In this document: one piece after another, positions 45,291 through 54,312 of the stretch
Layout of the letters: each line of letters opens with the position of its first letter
How positions within the stretch are numbered: position 1 is the stretch's first letter
The notes under the pieces: model-generated
What the model was told of the DNA's origin: nothing
The model's database searches: none
Seen by the model: the letters and a program-made list of their open reading frames with translations, nothing else
Assembly: GCF_031884435.1 (NCBI RefSeq)
Contig: NZ_CP134779.1
Location: 4,588,001 to 4,652,000, forward strand
Reading direction: 5' to 3'
Length of the DNA: 64,000 nt
From: Bosea sp. 685
GTDB lineage: Bacteria > Pseudomonadota > Alphaproteobacteria > Rhizobiales > Beijerinckiaceae
Made by a program: the position numbers and the translations under genes

Positions 45291-46052
45291 ATGGCCGACA
45301 ACACCGCCCAGAAGACCTCACCCAGCTTCCGCCTCGCTGCGCTCGACCCCGACTTCATCCTCGGTGATTCCACGCGCGGGGCGCGTTTCATGCTCGAATA
45401 CCAGAAGGCCGAGGACAACCTGCGGGCGCGCGGCATCGCCTCGACCATCGTCGTCTTCGGCTCGGCGCGGGTGCGGGAGGGCAATCCCTGGTACGAGGCG
45501 GCGCGGGCTTTCGCGCGGATCGCCTCGGAACGTGGCGGCGCGCTGGCGCAGGCCGGCAATGAGCACCGGCATGTCATCGCCACCGGCGGCGGGCCGGGCA
45601 TCATGGAGGCGGCCAATCGCGGCGCGACGGAGGCCGGGGCGCTCTCGATCGGCCTCAACATCACCTTGCCGCATGAGCAGGAGCCGAATGCCTGGTCGAC
45701 GCCGGACCTGACCTTCCGCTTCCATTATTTCGCGATGCGCAAGATGCATTTCGCCATGCGGGCAGCCGCGCTCGTCGCCTTCCCTGGCGGCTTCGGCACG
45801 CTCGACGAATTGTTCGAGGTGATGACGCTGGTCCAGACCGGCAAGATGCCGCCGGTGCCGATCGTGCTCTATGACAGCGCCTTCTGGAAAAGCCTGCTCA
45901 ACCTCGACACGCTACGCGAGGCCGGCTTCATCCGCCCCGAGGATCTCTCGCTGTTTACCTATGCCGACACGCCCGACGAGGCCTATGCCCGCATCGTCAC
46001 TGGTGCCGGCGACGCCTGGGAACCGGCTGCAAAGGACAGCGTGCAGACGTAA
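45291..46052 (+). CDS. LOG family protein (TIGR00730-like)
   Basis: 253 residues with the Rossmann-like nucleotide-binding motifs VVFGSARVREG, GGGPGIMEAANRGA and PGGFGTLDELFEVMTLVQ. The family includes cytokinin riboside monophosphate phosphoribohydrolases (LOG) that release free base from nucleotides. The longer N-terminal region and RFHYFAMRKMHF block place it in the larger LOG group. Start ATG 45291 is preferred to 45261. 55 bp after the SCO gene. Confidence 0.88.
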   Translation: MADNTAQKTSPSFRLAALDPDFILGDSTRGARFMLEYQKAEDNLRARGIASTIVVFGSARVREGNPWYEAARAFARIASERGGALAQAGNEHRHVIATGGGPGIMEAANRGATEAGALSIGLNITLPHEQEPNAWSTPDLTFRFHYFAMRKMHFAMRAAALVAFPGGFGTLDELFEVMTLVQTGKMPPVPIVLYDSAFWKSLLNLDTLREAGFIRPEDLSLFTYADTPDEAYARIVTGAGDAWEPAAKDSVQT

Positions 46053-46175
46053 GGCGCGCGATTCGTCGCGATGCACCGCCGTCATTCGGTAGTCGGTCAG
46101 TTTGGGGGCCAGTTCCGACCCGTTGGGGACTTGCGTGCCCAACTGCATTATAGCGTCGATCCCTGTGGAGGACCT

Positions 46176-46532
46176 ATGAGACTGGTTCGTATCGTAGTCT
46201 GCATAGTCGCGACGGCGACTGCTTGCCGGGCAGATGTGCAAACCGATGGGCTTCGGCCCGATGATTATCCCTTTCAATGCGGTGCAGTTTTCGGGATCAT
46301 CGGTCGCGCCAACTCTGACGCTGCGAACGTTAGCGAGGCGACAAAATTCAGCGAGAGAGCCAAAAAACTTGAACTAGTAGCTCAAGCGGAGTTCGCTAGA
46401 CGGGGCCGAAGCAAGCAAGACGCTGAAAATTATATGCAGAAGCATATTGATGACCTGATCGAGTTAGCCGCTAGAGAACCGCGGCTGATCGCTAATTTCG
46501 TCAGAGCATGTGAGCAGCGATTCCCGAGCTGA
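46176..46532 (+). CDS. Small secreted hypothetical protein in a low-GC islet
   Basis: 118 residues with a signal peptide (MRLVRIVVCIVATATACRA) and a helical mature part (DAANVSEATKFSERAKKLELV, quoted to 21 residues or fewer) with two cysteines (FQCGAV, RACEQR). GAGG lies four bases before ATG 46176. Codon use is clearly more AT-rich than the neighbours, suggesting recent acquisition. Not recognised. Confidence 0.6.
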   Translation: MRLVRIVVCIVATATACRADVQTDGLRPDDYPFQCGAVFGIIGRANSDAANVSEATKFSERAKKLELVAQAEFARRGRSKQDAENYMQKHIDDLIELAAREPRLIANFVRACEQRFPS

Positions 46533-46668
46533 TAAACTCGAGTTCAATGCCGCCCCCCATATCAGTCGTTCCGGCTTTGGGGGCCTAGATGGCAGCTTTC
46601 ACCGCTGACAAGCTCCGCTACAATGCGCGCTCTTGGCGGAGTGCAGTGGCGCTACCATTGGGGAATTC

Positions 46669-46860
46669 GTGATCAAGGCTCTAGTCACTATACCGCTTTT
46701 CTTCGCAGTTTGGCTTACTTGCAGCGTCGGCGGCGCGTTTACCGCCAGTTTCCTCTTCCACCACATTGACGAGTTTTCGTTCATCAGCGGTTTTGCAGTA
46801 GGCGCGCTTGTCGGCTTGCCAGCAGCATTCTTTGCGATCGGATATTTGTGGCGGGAATGA
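46669..46860 (+). CDS. Small two-TM membrane protein in the low-GC islet
   Basis: 63 residues from GTG 46669, which has GGGGA six bases upstream; a TTG at 46633 would add 12 residues. Two hydrophobic helices (about 3-25 and 33-58), with HHIDEFSF in the loop between them. AT-rich compared with surroundings. Function unknown. Confidence 0.55.
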   Translation: MIKALVTIPLFFAVWLTCSVGGAFTASFLFHHIDEFSFISGFAVGALVGLPAAFFAIGYLWRE

Positions 46861-47171
46861 ATAAATTGATGCCGCCCCTGCCGAGTAACCCCCAGCTTTT
46901 GGAGGGAGGCAGGGCATGACCGCAAACGACCCAACTCGGTCATCTCAACTTCCGCTATACGGCTTCCCAACACGGCTGGCAGAAAGGCTTGTGCCAGCAA
47001 CCGCAATCAGAAAAGTGGTTGCACATCGCGTCAGATCACCCTGACGGCTTGGGATTTGTCTGCCATCAGGGTATCTCGGAGGCACATTCTCGCAGCCTCC
47101 GCTTTTGGCCCAGAGCGGAAATCGGCCAGCATCGGTCGGAAGCAATGAGCACCACCGGCCGATAAGACCGT
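46861..47171. other. 311-bp intergenic stretch with hairpins
   Basis: No gene seen. It contains ACCCTGA (47038-47044) pairing with TCAGGGT (47066-47072), and CGGAGGC (47077-47083) pairing with GCCTCCG (47095-47101) followed by CTTTT, a weak terminator candidate for the plus strand. The TTTTGGCCCAGAGCGGAAAT segment resembles a repeat sequence common in alphaproteobacterial intergenic DNA. Confidence 0.45.
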
Positions 47172-48401
47172 TTATGCGCCGACGAAGCCAGCCACGGCAA
47201 GGATGGCGGTAAGGCTGGCCGTCATGCCGGATACGCTGGCGGTCTTCTCGACATCGATCCACTCGGCGAGAGAATGCGCCCTGCCGCCGGTGCCGCCCGA
47301 ACCGATCTTGATCGCGGGGATACCGAGGCTCATCGGAATATTCGCGTCGGTCGAGGACGCCTCGTGCGTGGGCACAAAGCCCTGCGCCTTCATGGCCGCA
47401 GTCGCGAATTGGACGATATCGGCGTCCATGGCCGTATTGCCGGCAGGACGATCGCCCAGCGTCCTGATCTCGACGGTGATGGGGCCCTCGCTGGTCGAAC
47501 GGATCGCGTTCTCCTGCTCGACTGCTGCGGCCACGATCTCGCGCCAGCGTGCATCCAGCCTGGCAAGCTGCTCGGCCGATTCCGATCGAAGGTCGATGTC
47601 GACCCACGCCTCCTCGGGGATCGCGTTCACCGAGGTACCGCCGCCGACGATGGAGGCACAGAATGTGGTGCAAGGTGTTTCCGGCACCTCGATGCGGCCG
47701 AGTTCGACGATCGCCTGCGCCATGGCATAAATCGGGTTCACGATCCCGAACGCCTTGAAGCTGTGTCCGCCCGGCCCTTTGAACCGGACGGAATAGCGTT
47801 TCGAACCGACGCCGCCGACCACGATGTTGTCCACCTGCGGACTGTCGACGGTTATGAAGGCTTCAATCTGGTCGCGATACCGACCCTTGGCGAAGAGATG
47901 GCGCACGCCACGCAGGTCACCGAGCCCTTCCTCGCCGACATCGCCGACGAACAGAATATCGTTGCGGGTCCTGATGCCGGCAGCGTCCATCGCGCGGATG
48001 AAGGCCAAAAGCACGGCAAGGCTGCGGGTGTCGTCGCCAACGCCCGGTGCATAGAGTTTCGTGCCCTCGCGGCGCACGGTGACGTCGGTTCCTTCCGGGA
48101 AGACCGTGTCGAGATGCGCGGCGACCACGATCAAGCCACCATTGCCGGTGCCGCGCCTGACGCCCATGACATTGCCGATCTCGTCCTGCTCCACATCCTC
48201 GAGACCATGTGCGCGCAGCATCTCGAGATAAGCGGCGGCGCGCCTCTCCTCCTTGAAGGGTGGGGACGGAATCTCGGTCAGCGTGATGATGTCGGCCACG
48301 GTGCGGTCGTGCTCGGCGTCGAGCTTTTCGACCGCCGCCTTGAATGTCGGGTGGCTGGTGATCGCGGCGATTTCGGAGGCGTGGTCGCGCTGCACTGGCA
48401 T
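47172..48401 (-). CDS. M20 family metallopeptidase (peptidase T / ArgE-like)
   Basis: 409 residues. Two-zinc aminoacylase/peptidase: ligand His in VAAHLDTVFPEG, bridging Asp in GVGDDTRSLAV, catalytic Glu in VGDVGEEGLGD, Asp in ITVDSPQ, and the C-terminal His in GGRAHSLAEW. The dimerisation domain sits between (FKGPGGHSFKAFG). Such enzymes hydrolyse tri- or dipeptides or N-acyl amino acids; substrate unknown. ATG 48401 chosen; an upstream ATG (48440) lies near an 18-bp tandem repeat. Confidence 0.9.
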   Translation of the reverse strand: MPVQRDHASEIAAITSHPTFKAAVEKLDAEHDRTVADIITLTEIPSPPFKEERRAAAYLEMLRAHGLEDVEQDEIGNVMGVRRGTGNGGLIVVAAHLDTVFPEGTDVTVRREGTKLYAPGVGDDTRSLAVLLAFIRAMDAAGIRTRNDILFVGDVGEEGLGDLRGVRHLFAKGRYRDQIEAFITVDSPQVDNIVVGGVGSKRYSVRFKGPGGHSFKAFGIVNPIYAMAQAIVELGRIEVPETPCTTFCASIVGGGTSVNAIPEEAWVDIDLRSESAEQLARLDARWREIVAAAVEQENAIRSTSEGPITVEIRTLGDRPAGNTAMDADIVQFATAAMKAQGFVPTHEASSTDANIPMSLGIPAIKIGSGGTGGRAHSLAEWIDVEKTASVSGMTASLTAILAVAGFVGA

Positions 48402-48461
48402 TTCCCCATCATGCGGTCGGTGGCCTTCGCTCAGGCGCAAGCTGTGCCGTCAGCCCCAATG

Positions 48462-48512
48462 CAGCGCAAGGGGTCTTGGCAGCGCAAGGCTTACTGGCAG
48501 CGCAAGGGTTCG
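48462..48512. repeat. 18-bp tandem repeat upstream of the M20 gene
   Basis: Three units beginning CAGCGCAAGG (48462, 48480, 48498), the third partial. Located between the M20 gene start and the rplT terminator. The period is again a multiple of three. Confidence 0.75.
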
Positions 48513-48575
48513 TCGCGAACATTGAAGTCCGCAGCGCACATCACCGATGGAGCGAGCGCGCATACCGAGACAAAG

Positions 48576-48603
48576 AAAAGGCCGGCATCGCTGCCGGCCT
48601 TTT
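48576..48603 (-). terminator. Terminator of the rpmI-rplT transcript
   Basis: AAAAGGCCGGCA (48576-48587), loop TCGC, TGCCGGCCTTTT (48592-48603): a perfect 12-bp stem with T-run on either strand, 23 bp after the rplT stop. It shows that rpmI-rplT transcription ends here rather than reading on to pheS. Confidence 0.9.
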
Positions 48604-48626
48604 CCAAATCAGTCAGGCAAAACCGC

Positions 48627-49016
48627 TCAAGCGGCCTTGCGCTCGCCGGCGTTGGGCTCGGCGGCCAGAGCGGCCTTGACCTGCTCGACGACGGCCGTGA
48701 ACGAGGCCGCATCGTCGATCGCCATGGCCGAGAGGGTCTTGCGGTCAAGCTCGATGCCGGCCTTGGTCAGGCCGTTGATGAACATCGAGTAGACCAGGCC
48801 GTGCTCACGCACCGCAGCGTTCAGACGCTGGATCCAGAGCGCGCGGAACGAGCGCTTCCGGTTCTTGCGGTCGCGATAGGCGTACTGCATCGAGCGATCG
48901 ACGGCCGCCTTGGCGGCGCGGATCGTATTCTTGCGGCGGCCATAGAAGCCCTTGGCGGCCTTGAGTGTCTTCTTGTGCTTGGCATGGGACGTTACGCCCC
49001 GTTTCACGCGAGCCAT
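48627..49016 (-). CDS. rplT: 50S ribosomal protein L20
   Basis: 129 residues, with the conserved N-terminus [16 protein letters not shown] and the [13 protein letters not shown] and [14 protein letters not shown] blocks. Binds 23S rRNA early in large-subunit assembly. The C-terminal dozen residues ([12 protein letters not shown]) form a usual variable tail. Follows rpmI by 28 bp and ends at a strong terminator. Confidence 0.98.
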   Translation of the reverse strand: MARVKRGVTSHAKHKKTLKAAKGFYGRRKNTIRAAKAAVDRSMQYAYRDRKNRKRSFRALWIQRLNAAVREHGLVYSMFINGLTKAGIELDRKTLSAMAIDDAASFTAVVEQVKAALAAEPNAGERKAA

Positions 49017-49044
49017 GTGATGATCTCCGGAAGGTTAGGGGGCG

Positions 49045-49245
49045 TCAGCCGTTGGGGAGGAAGTATTTCTTCACGTTGGCGGCGTCGCCCTCGAAAAGAA
49101 CGTTCGTACCCCGGTGATTGCGGAGCTGCTTGTTGGTCCGCTTGATCATCCCGTGACGCTTTCCGGCCTGGGCGTAGAGCACCTTGCCGGTTCCGGTGAT
49201 CTTGAAGCGCTTCTTGGCGCTCGACTTCGTCTTGATCTTGGGCAT
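49045..49245 (-). CDS. rpmI: 50S ribosomal protein L35
   Basis: 66 residues: [20 protein letters not shown], then [17 protein letters not shown], full length for L35. Shine-Dalgarno GAGGAG six bases before ATG. In most bacteria infC lies directly upstream; here the upstream neighbour is a divergent amino-acid binding-protein gene and infC is 14.7 kb away, so rpmI needs its own promoter in 49246-49524. Confidence 0.98.
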   Translation of the reverse strand: MPKIKTKSSAKKRFKITGTGKVLYAQAGKRHGMIKRTNKQLRNHRGTNVLFEGDAANVKKYFLPNG

Positions 49246-49524
49246 TTCAGCTCCTCATTGGTCGCGGACGCGCGAATTGCGCCGCTTTCAGTTTTGCTCG
49301 TTCAAGAAGTGCTCTTGGGGAAGCAAAGATCGACCGCCACGGCAGCCCTTATCAGCCGGGCGATCGAAGGCCGCGCGTATGACAGAAAAGGGCGGGCGTG
49401 GCAAGGGCGGGTCGTGGGCTCCGCGACAAGCCGCTTGACGATATCCGTGAAAGGCGCGTCAACACGTCACGACAACGTCTCATACGGCTCGCTAAGAAGC
49501 CCACTCTACCAGAGAGGAAACATC

Positions 49525-50550
49525 ATGCGAATTTCAATGGCCGGATTCCTGGCCGGCATCGTCCTGAGCGCGGTGGCCAGCGCCCCTGCCCTCGCTCAGT
49601 CGACGCTCGACAAGATCAAGCAGCGCGGCCAGATCATCTGCGGCACCAGCGAGGGTGTGCCCGGTTTCTCCCTGCAGGATTCGAAAGGGATCTGGCAGGG
49701 CTTCGATACCGATATCTGCCGCGCTCTCTCGGCTGCGATCTTCAACGATCCCGACAAGGCCTCGTATCTTTCTCTGTCGAGCAAGAACCGGCTGGTGGCG
49801 TTGCAGAGCGGCGAGATCGACGTGCTGGCGCGCACGACGACCTGGACCCTCGGTCGCGATATCGGCCAGGGCGTCAGCTTCACCGCGGTCAACTATTACG
49901 ACGGCCAAGGCTTCATCGTCCGCAAGAAGCTCAATGTGAACAGCGTCAAGGAGCTCGACGGCGCCTCGATCTGCGTCGCACAGGGCACGACGACAGAGCT
50001 CAACCTCGCCGATTACAGCCGGACCAACGGCATCAAGTTCGAGACCGTCGCCTTCGCGACGCTCGAAGACACCGTGCAGGCCTATGAGGCCGGCCGCTGC
50101 GACGCCTACACCACCGACCTCTCCTCGCTCGCCGGCACGCGCAGCAAGCTCAAGGCCCCCGAGGAGCATATCCTGCTGCAGCAGGTCATCTCCAAGGAGC
50201 CGCTCGGCCCCTGGGTCCGCAAGAGCGACGCGGCCTGGTTCGATCTCGTGCGCTGGACCGTGTTCGCACTGATCAACGCGGAGGAATTCGGCGTCACCAA
50301 GGCCAATGTCGACGAGATGGTGAAGACCTCGACGAACCCCGAGATCCGCCGCCTGCTCGGCGCCGAGGGCAAGTTCGGCGAGTCGCTCGGCCTCAGCAAC
50401 GACTGGGTCGTGCGGATCATCAAGGCCGTCGGCAATTACGGCGAGAGCTTCGAACGGAACTTCGGAGCCAACACCAACAACCCGCTGCCGCGCGGCGCCA
50501 ACAAGCTGTGGACCCAAGGCGGGCTGCAATTCGCACCGCCGATCCGCTGA
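49525..50550 (+). CDS. Amino-acid ABC transporter substrate-binding protein (AapJ/BztA-like), orphan copy 1
   Basis: 341 residues with a signal peptide (MRISMAGFLAGIVLSAVASA, cleavage near ALA-QST). Type-II periplasmic binding protein with VPGFSLQDSKGIWQGFDTDI, YYDGQGFIVRKK, CVAQGTTTELNLADY and the C-terminal VGNYGESFERNFG block of the general L-amino-acid group. AGAGGAAA precedes ATG 49525. No permease or ATPase gene is adjacent. A clear paralogue is at 61268. Likely binds acidic or other polar amino acids; exact ligand unknown. Confidence 0.92.
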   Translation: MRISMAGFLAGIVLSAVASAPALAQSTLDKIKQRGQIICGTSEGVPGFSLQDSKGIWQGFDTDICRALSAAIFNDPDKASYLSLSSKNRLVALQSGEIDVLARTTTWTLGRDIGQGVSFTAVNYYDGQGFIVRKKLNVNSVKELDGASICVAQGTTTELNLADYSRTNGIKFETVAFATLEDTVQAYEAGRCDAYTTDLSSLAGTRSKLKAPEEHILLQQVISKEPLGPWVRKSDAAWFDLVRWTVFALINAEEFGVTKANVDEMVKTSTNPEIRRLLGAEGKFGESLGLSNDWVVRIIKAVGNYGESFERNFGANTNNPLPRGANKLWTQGGLQFAPPIR

Positions 50551-50628
50551 CAGCAGCATGACAAGGGGGTGGGGAGATCCGGCATCGCCCCGCCCCTTCT
50601 GCGCTTCAGTGGCCGCTTGATCATTCGA

Positions 50629-50675
50629 GCCTTCATCCCGAGGAGCCGCGAAGCGGCGTCTCGAAGGATGAGGGC
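50629..50675. repeat. Intergenic hairpin repeat
   Basis: GCCTTCATCC pairs with GGATGAGGGC (9 of 10) around a central CCGCGAAGCGG hairpin. This element type is frequent in Hyphomicrobiales genomes. It lies between the convergent binding-protein and LysR genes, where it may stop transcription. Confidence 0.7.
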
Positions 50676-50711
50676 TGAGAGAATCTCGAACAGAGGTCTC
50701 TCTCAGCGGCT

Positions 50712-51596
50712 CTAGACCCGAAAGAAGTCGATGAAAGCCCTGAGCGCCGGCCGCATCTGGCGGCGGCTGGGATAGTAGATGTGGAAGCCGTCGAAAGGCG
50801 GGCACCAATCCTCCAGCACACGCACCAGCCGGCCATCGGCAAGCGCATCGCGGACATACTCCTCGAACAGGAAGGCGATGCCGGCGCCATCGATGGCGGC
50901 CTGCGCGATCAGGCGATCCTCACCCAGGATCAAAGGCCCCTCGACCGGCGGCTCGATGGCGACGCCCTCCTTCTCGAACTCCCAGCGATAGATCACGCCG
51001 CTGGAGAAGCGGAAGCGGATGCAGCGATGAGCGGACAGGTCCTGCGGCCGCTCCGGCCGGGGCCTGCCTTCGAAATAGGACGGCGCAGCGACCGCCGCCC
51101 CCCGCATAGAAGGCCCGATGCGAACGGCGATCATATCGCGCTGCAGGCTTTCGCCGAGCCTGATGCCCGCGTCGAAACCGCCCTCGACGACGTCGGAAAA
51201 CCGGTCCTCGATCACGATCTCCAGCACGATCGCGGGAAAGGCGGCGGCGAAGGCGCCAAGCTTCGGCTCCAGCACGGTATGGGCCGCCGTGCGCGGCACG
51301 GTCAGCCGGAGATTGCCGGCGGGCTCGTCTCGGGATGCAACCACCGCCTCCAGCGCCAGATCGATCTCGGAGAGCGCCGGGCGCAGGCGTTCGAGCAATT
51401 GCGCACCGGCCTCCGTCGGCGCGACGCTACGCGTGCTGCGCGCCAGCAAGCGAACGCCCAGGCCGGCCTCCAGCGCCGATACCGCATGGCTGACGGCGGA
51501 GGGGGCGATGCCGAGCTCCTTCGCCGCGTCGCGAAAGCCGCCATTGCGGGCAACCGCCGCCAGAACGGCCAATTGCGAAAGATGACTGCGGCTCAT
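50712..51596 (-). CDS. LysR family transcriptional regulator
   Basis: 294 residues: an N-terminal helix-turn-helix (LAVLAAVARNGGFRDAAKELG and APSAVSHAVSALEAGLGVRL, about 9-50) and a LysR substrate domain (RLTVPRTAAHTVLEP onward) of the CrgA/YafC-like kind. Divergent from the aldo/keto reductase with 96 bp between, so it probably controls that gene. Confidence 0.92.
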   Translation of the reverse strand: MSRSHLSQLAVLAAVARNGGFRDAAKELGIAPSAVSHAVSALEAGLGVRLLARSTRSVAPTEAGAQLLERLRPALSEIDLALEAVVASRDEPAGNLRLTVPRTAAHTVLEPKLGAFAAAFPAIVLEIVIEDRFSDVVEGGFDAGIRLGESLQRDMIAVRIGPSMRGAAVAAPSYFEGRPRPERPQDLSAHRCIRFRFSSGVIYRWEFEKEGVAIEPPVEGPLILGEDRLIAQAAIDGAGIAFLFEEYVRDALADGRLVRVLEDWCPPFDGFHIYYPSRRQMRPALRAFIDFFRV

Positions 51597-51692
51597 TGCT
51601 CTATTTAATCGATCAAGCCGTGCGAACTCAAGCCGATTATCGAACGGCGCCAGCGGCGCTATCTAACCCTCATCACAGCAGAGGAGCCCGTG

Positions 51693-52688
<996 letters not shown>

Positions 52689-52819
52689 GCCCCATGCCCC
52701 CACCGGCGAGACCGAGCCGCGGCGCTTGACTCGCACGACACTACATCCATCGATGAGACCGGGTGCCGTCTCGCGGCGAAGAACGCGAACGGCACCCCGT
52801 TATCGAGGGGGAAGCGTCG

Positions 52820-53446
52820 ATGAATCAGGTCACCATTCTGGCGAGCATCGCGGCGATCCATGCGCTTGCGATCGCCAGCCCCGGCCCGACCTTCGCGGTC
52901 GTCATGAGCTATGCGGTGAAAGGGGATCGCCGCGCCGGGCTGCTGCTGACCTTGGGTGTCGTGCTGGCGACGCTGACCTGGGCGCTCGCCGCCGCGGCCG
53001 GTCTGGGCACCTTGCTGGCGAGCTTCCCGCTGGCCTATCGCGGCCTCCAGCTCGTCGGCGCGGCCTATCTGATCTATCTCGGCGCGAAGCTGTTGATCGG
53101 GATGATCCGCCACAAGGGCCCGGCCACCCCTCACGCCGCCTCCGAGCCGGTCTCGGGGCTGGAAGCGATCCGCGCCGGCTTCATCACCAACATCACCAAT
53201 CCCAAGGTCGTCGCCTATTACGCCAGCCTGTTCGGCGTGATGATTCCGGCCGGCGCGCCGGGCTGGCTGTTCTGGTCGGCCGTGGCGGTCGTCGTCGTGG
53301 TCTCGGCGGTCTGGTGGATCGCGGTGACGCTGTTCTTCACCGTGCCCGCGGTGAGCCGTGCCTATGTCCGCGCAAAACCGGTGCTGGACGTGATCATGGG
53401 CGTCGTCTTGATTGCGCTTGGCCTGCGGCTGGCCGTGTTCGGGTAA
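52820..53446 (+). CDS. LysE family amino-acid exporter
   Basis: 208 residues with six membrane helices of the LysE/RhtB superfamily. The N-terminus AIHALAIASPGPTFAVVMSYA carries the ASPGP signature, with GAAYLIYLGAKLL and NITNPKVVAYYASLFG further on. ATG 52820 has GAGGGGGAA upstream. Lies 37 bp before the BKACE gene on the same strand and is probably cotranscribed with it. Confidence 0.92.
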   Translation: MNQVTILASIAAIHALAIASPGPTFAVVMSYAVKGDRRAGLLLTLGVVLATLTWALAAAAGLGTLLASFPLAYRGLQLVGAAYLIYLGAKLLIGMIRHKGPATPHAASEPVSGLEAIRAGFITNITNPKVVAYYASLFGVMIPAGAPGWLFWSAVAVVVVVSAVWWIAVTLFFTVPAVSRAYVRAKPVLDVIMGVVLIALGLRLAVFG

Positions 53447-53483
53447 GTCTTAAGACCATCGACCGTTCAGGCCCGGAGAAGCC

Positions 53484-54308
53484 ATGACGCCTTGCATCAT
53501 CACCGTCGCCATCACCGGCTCGCTGCCGACCAAGCGCGACAACCCGGCCGTGCCGATCTCGATTTCCGAACAGATCGAATCCACGCAGGCCGCTTTCGAG
53601 GCCGGCGCGACCCTGGCGCATTGCCATGTCCGCAGCGACGAGGGTACGCCGACCTCCGACCCCGAGCGCTTCGGCCGTTTGCTGGAGGGTTTGCGCCAGC
53701 ATTGCCCCGGCATGATCGTGCAGTTCTCGACCGGCGGGCGCTCCGGCGCAGGGCGCGAGCGCGGCGGCATGCTCTCGCTGAAGCCCGACATGGCCTCGCT
53801 CTCGACCGGCTCCTGCAATTTCCCGACTCGGGTCTATGAGAACAGCCCCGAGCTGGTCGACTGGCTGGCGAGCGAGATGCTTGAGCATGGCGTCAAGCCC
53901 GAGATCGAGGCCTTCGACCTCTCGATGATCTTCAAGGCGGTCGAGATGGGGGTTGCAGGCGCGATCAAGGGGCCGCTGCATGTGCAGTTCGTCATGGGCG
54001 TGAAGAACGCCATGCCGGTCGACCGCGCCGCCTTCGAGTTCTACATCGCGACGCTGAAGCGGCTCGCGCCCGATGCGACCTGGACGGGCGCCGGCATCGG
54101 CCGCGACCAGATCACCCTCAACCGCTGGTCGCTCGAACTCGGCGGCCATTGCCGCACCGGGCTGGAGGACAATGTCAGGCTCGACCGCGACAGGCTCGCA
54201 CCGTCCAATGCCGCGCTGGTGAAACGCGTGGTCGATCTCTGCCCGGAATATAACCGTCGCCCGGCAACAGCCGGCGAGGCGCGCACGCTCCTCGGTCTCG
54301 CCGCCTGA
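53484..54308 (+). CDS. 3-keto-5-aminohexanoate cleavage enzyme family (BKACE, DUF849)
   Basis: 274 residues. Zinc ligands in LAHCHVRSDEG (two His), TIM-barrel with FSTGGRSGAGRERGG, IEAFDLSMI and VMGVKNAMP. BKACE enzymes condense a beta-keto acid with acetyl-CoA to give acetoacetate and a CoA ester. The many subfamilies act on carnitine-, lysine- or aromatic-derived beta-keto acids; the one here cannot be set by eye. It indicates that this block degrades a beta-keto or amino acid. Confidence 0.9.
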   Translation: MTPCIITVAITGSLPTKRDNPAVPISISEQIESTQAAFEAGATLAHCHVRSDEGTPTSDPERFGRLLEGLRQHCPGMIVQFSTGGRSGAGRERGGMLSLKPDMASLSTGSCNFPTRVYENSPELVDWLASEMLEHGVKPEIEAFDLSMIFKAVEMGVAGAIKGPLHVQFVMGVKNAMPVDRAAFEFYIATLKRLAPDATWTGAGIGRDQITLNRWSLELGGHCRTGLEDNVRLDRDRLAPSNAALVKRVVDLCPEYNRRPATAGEARTLLGLAA

Positions 54309-54312
54309 ACCA

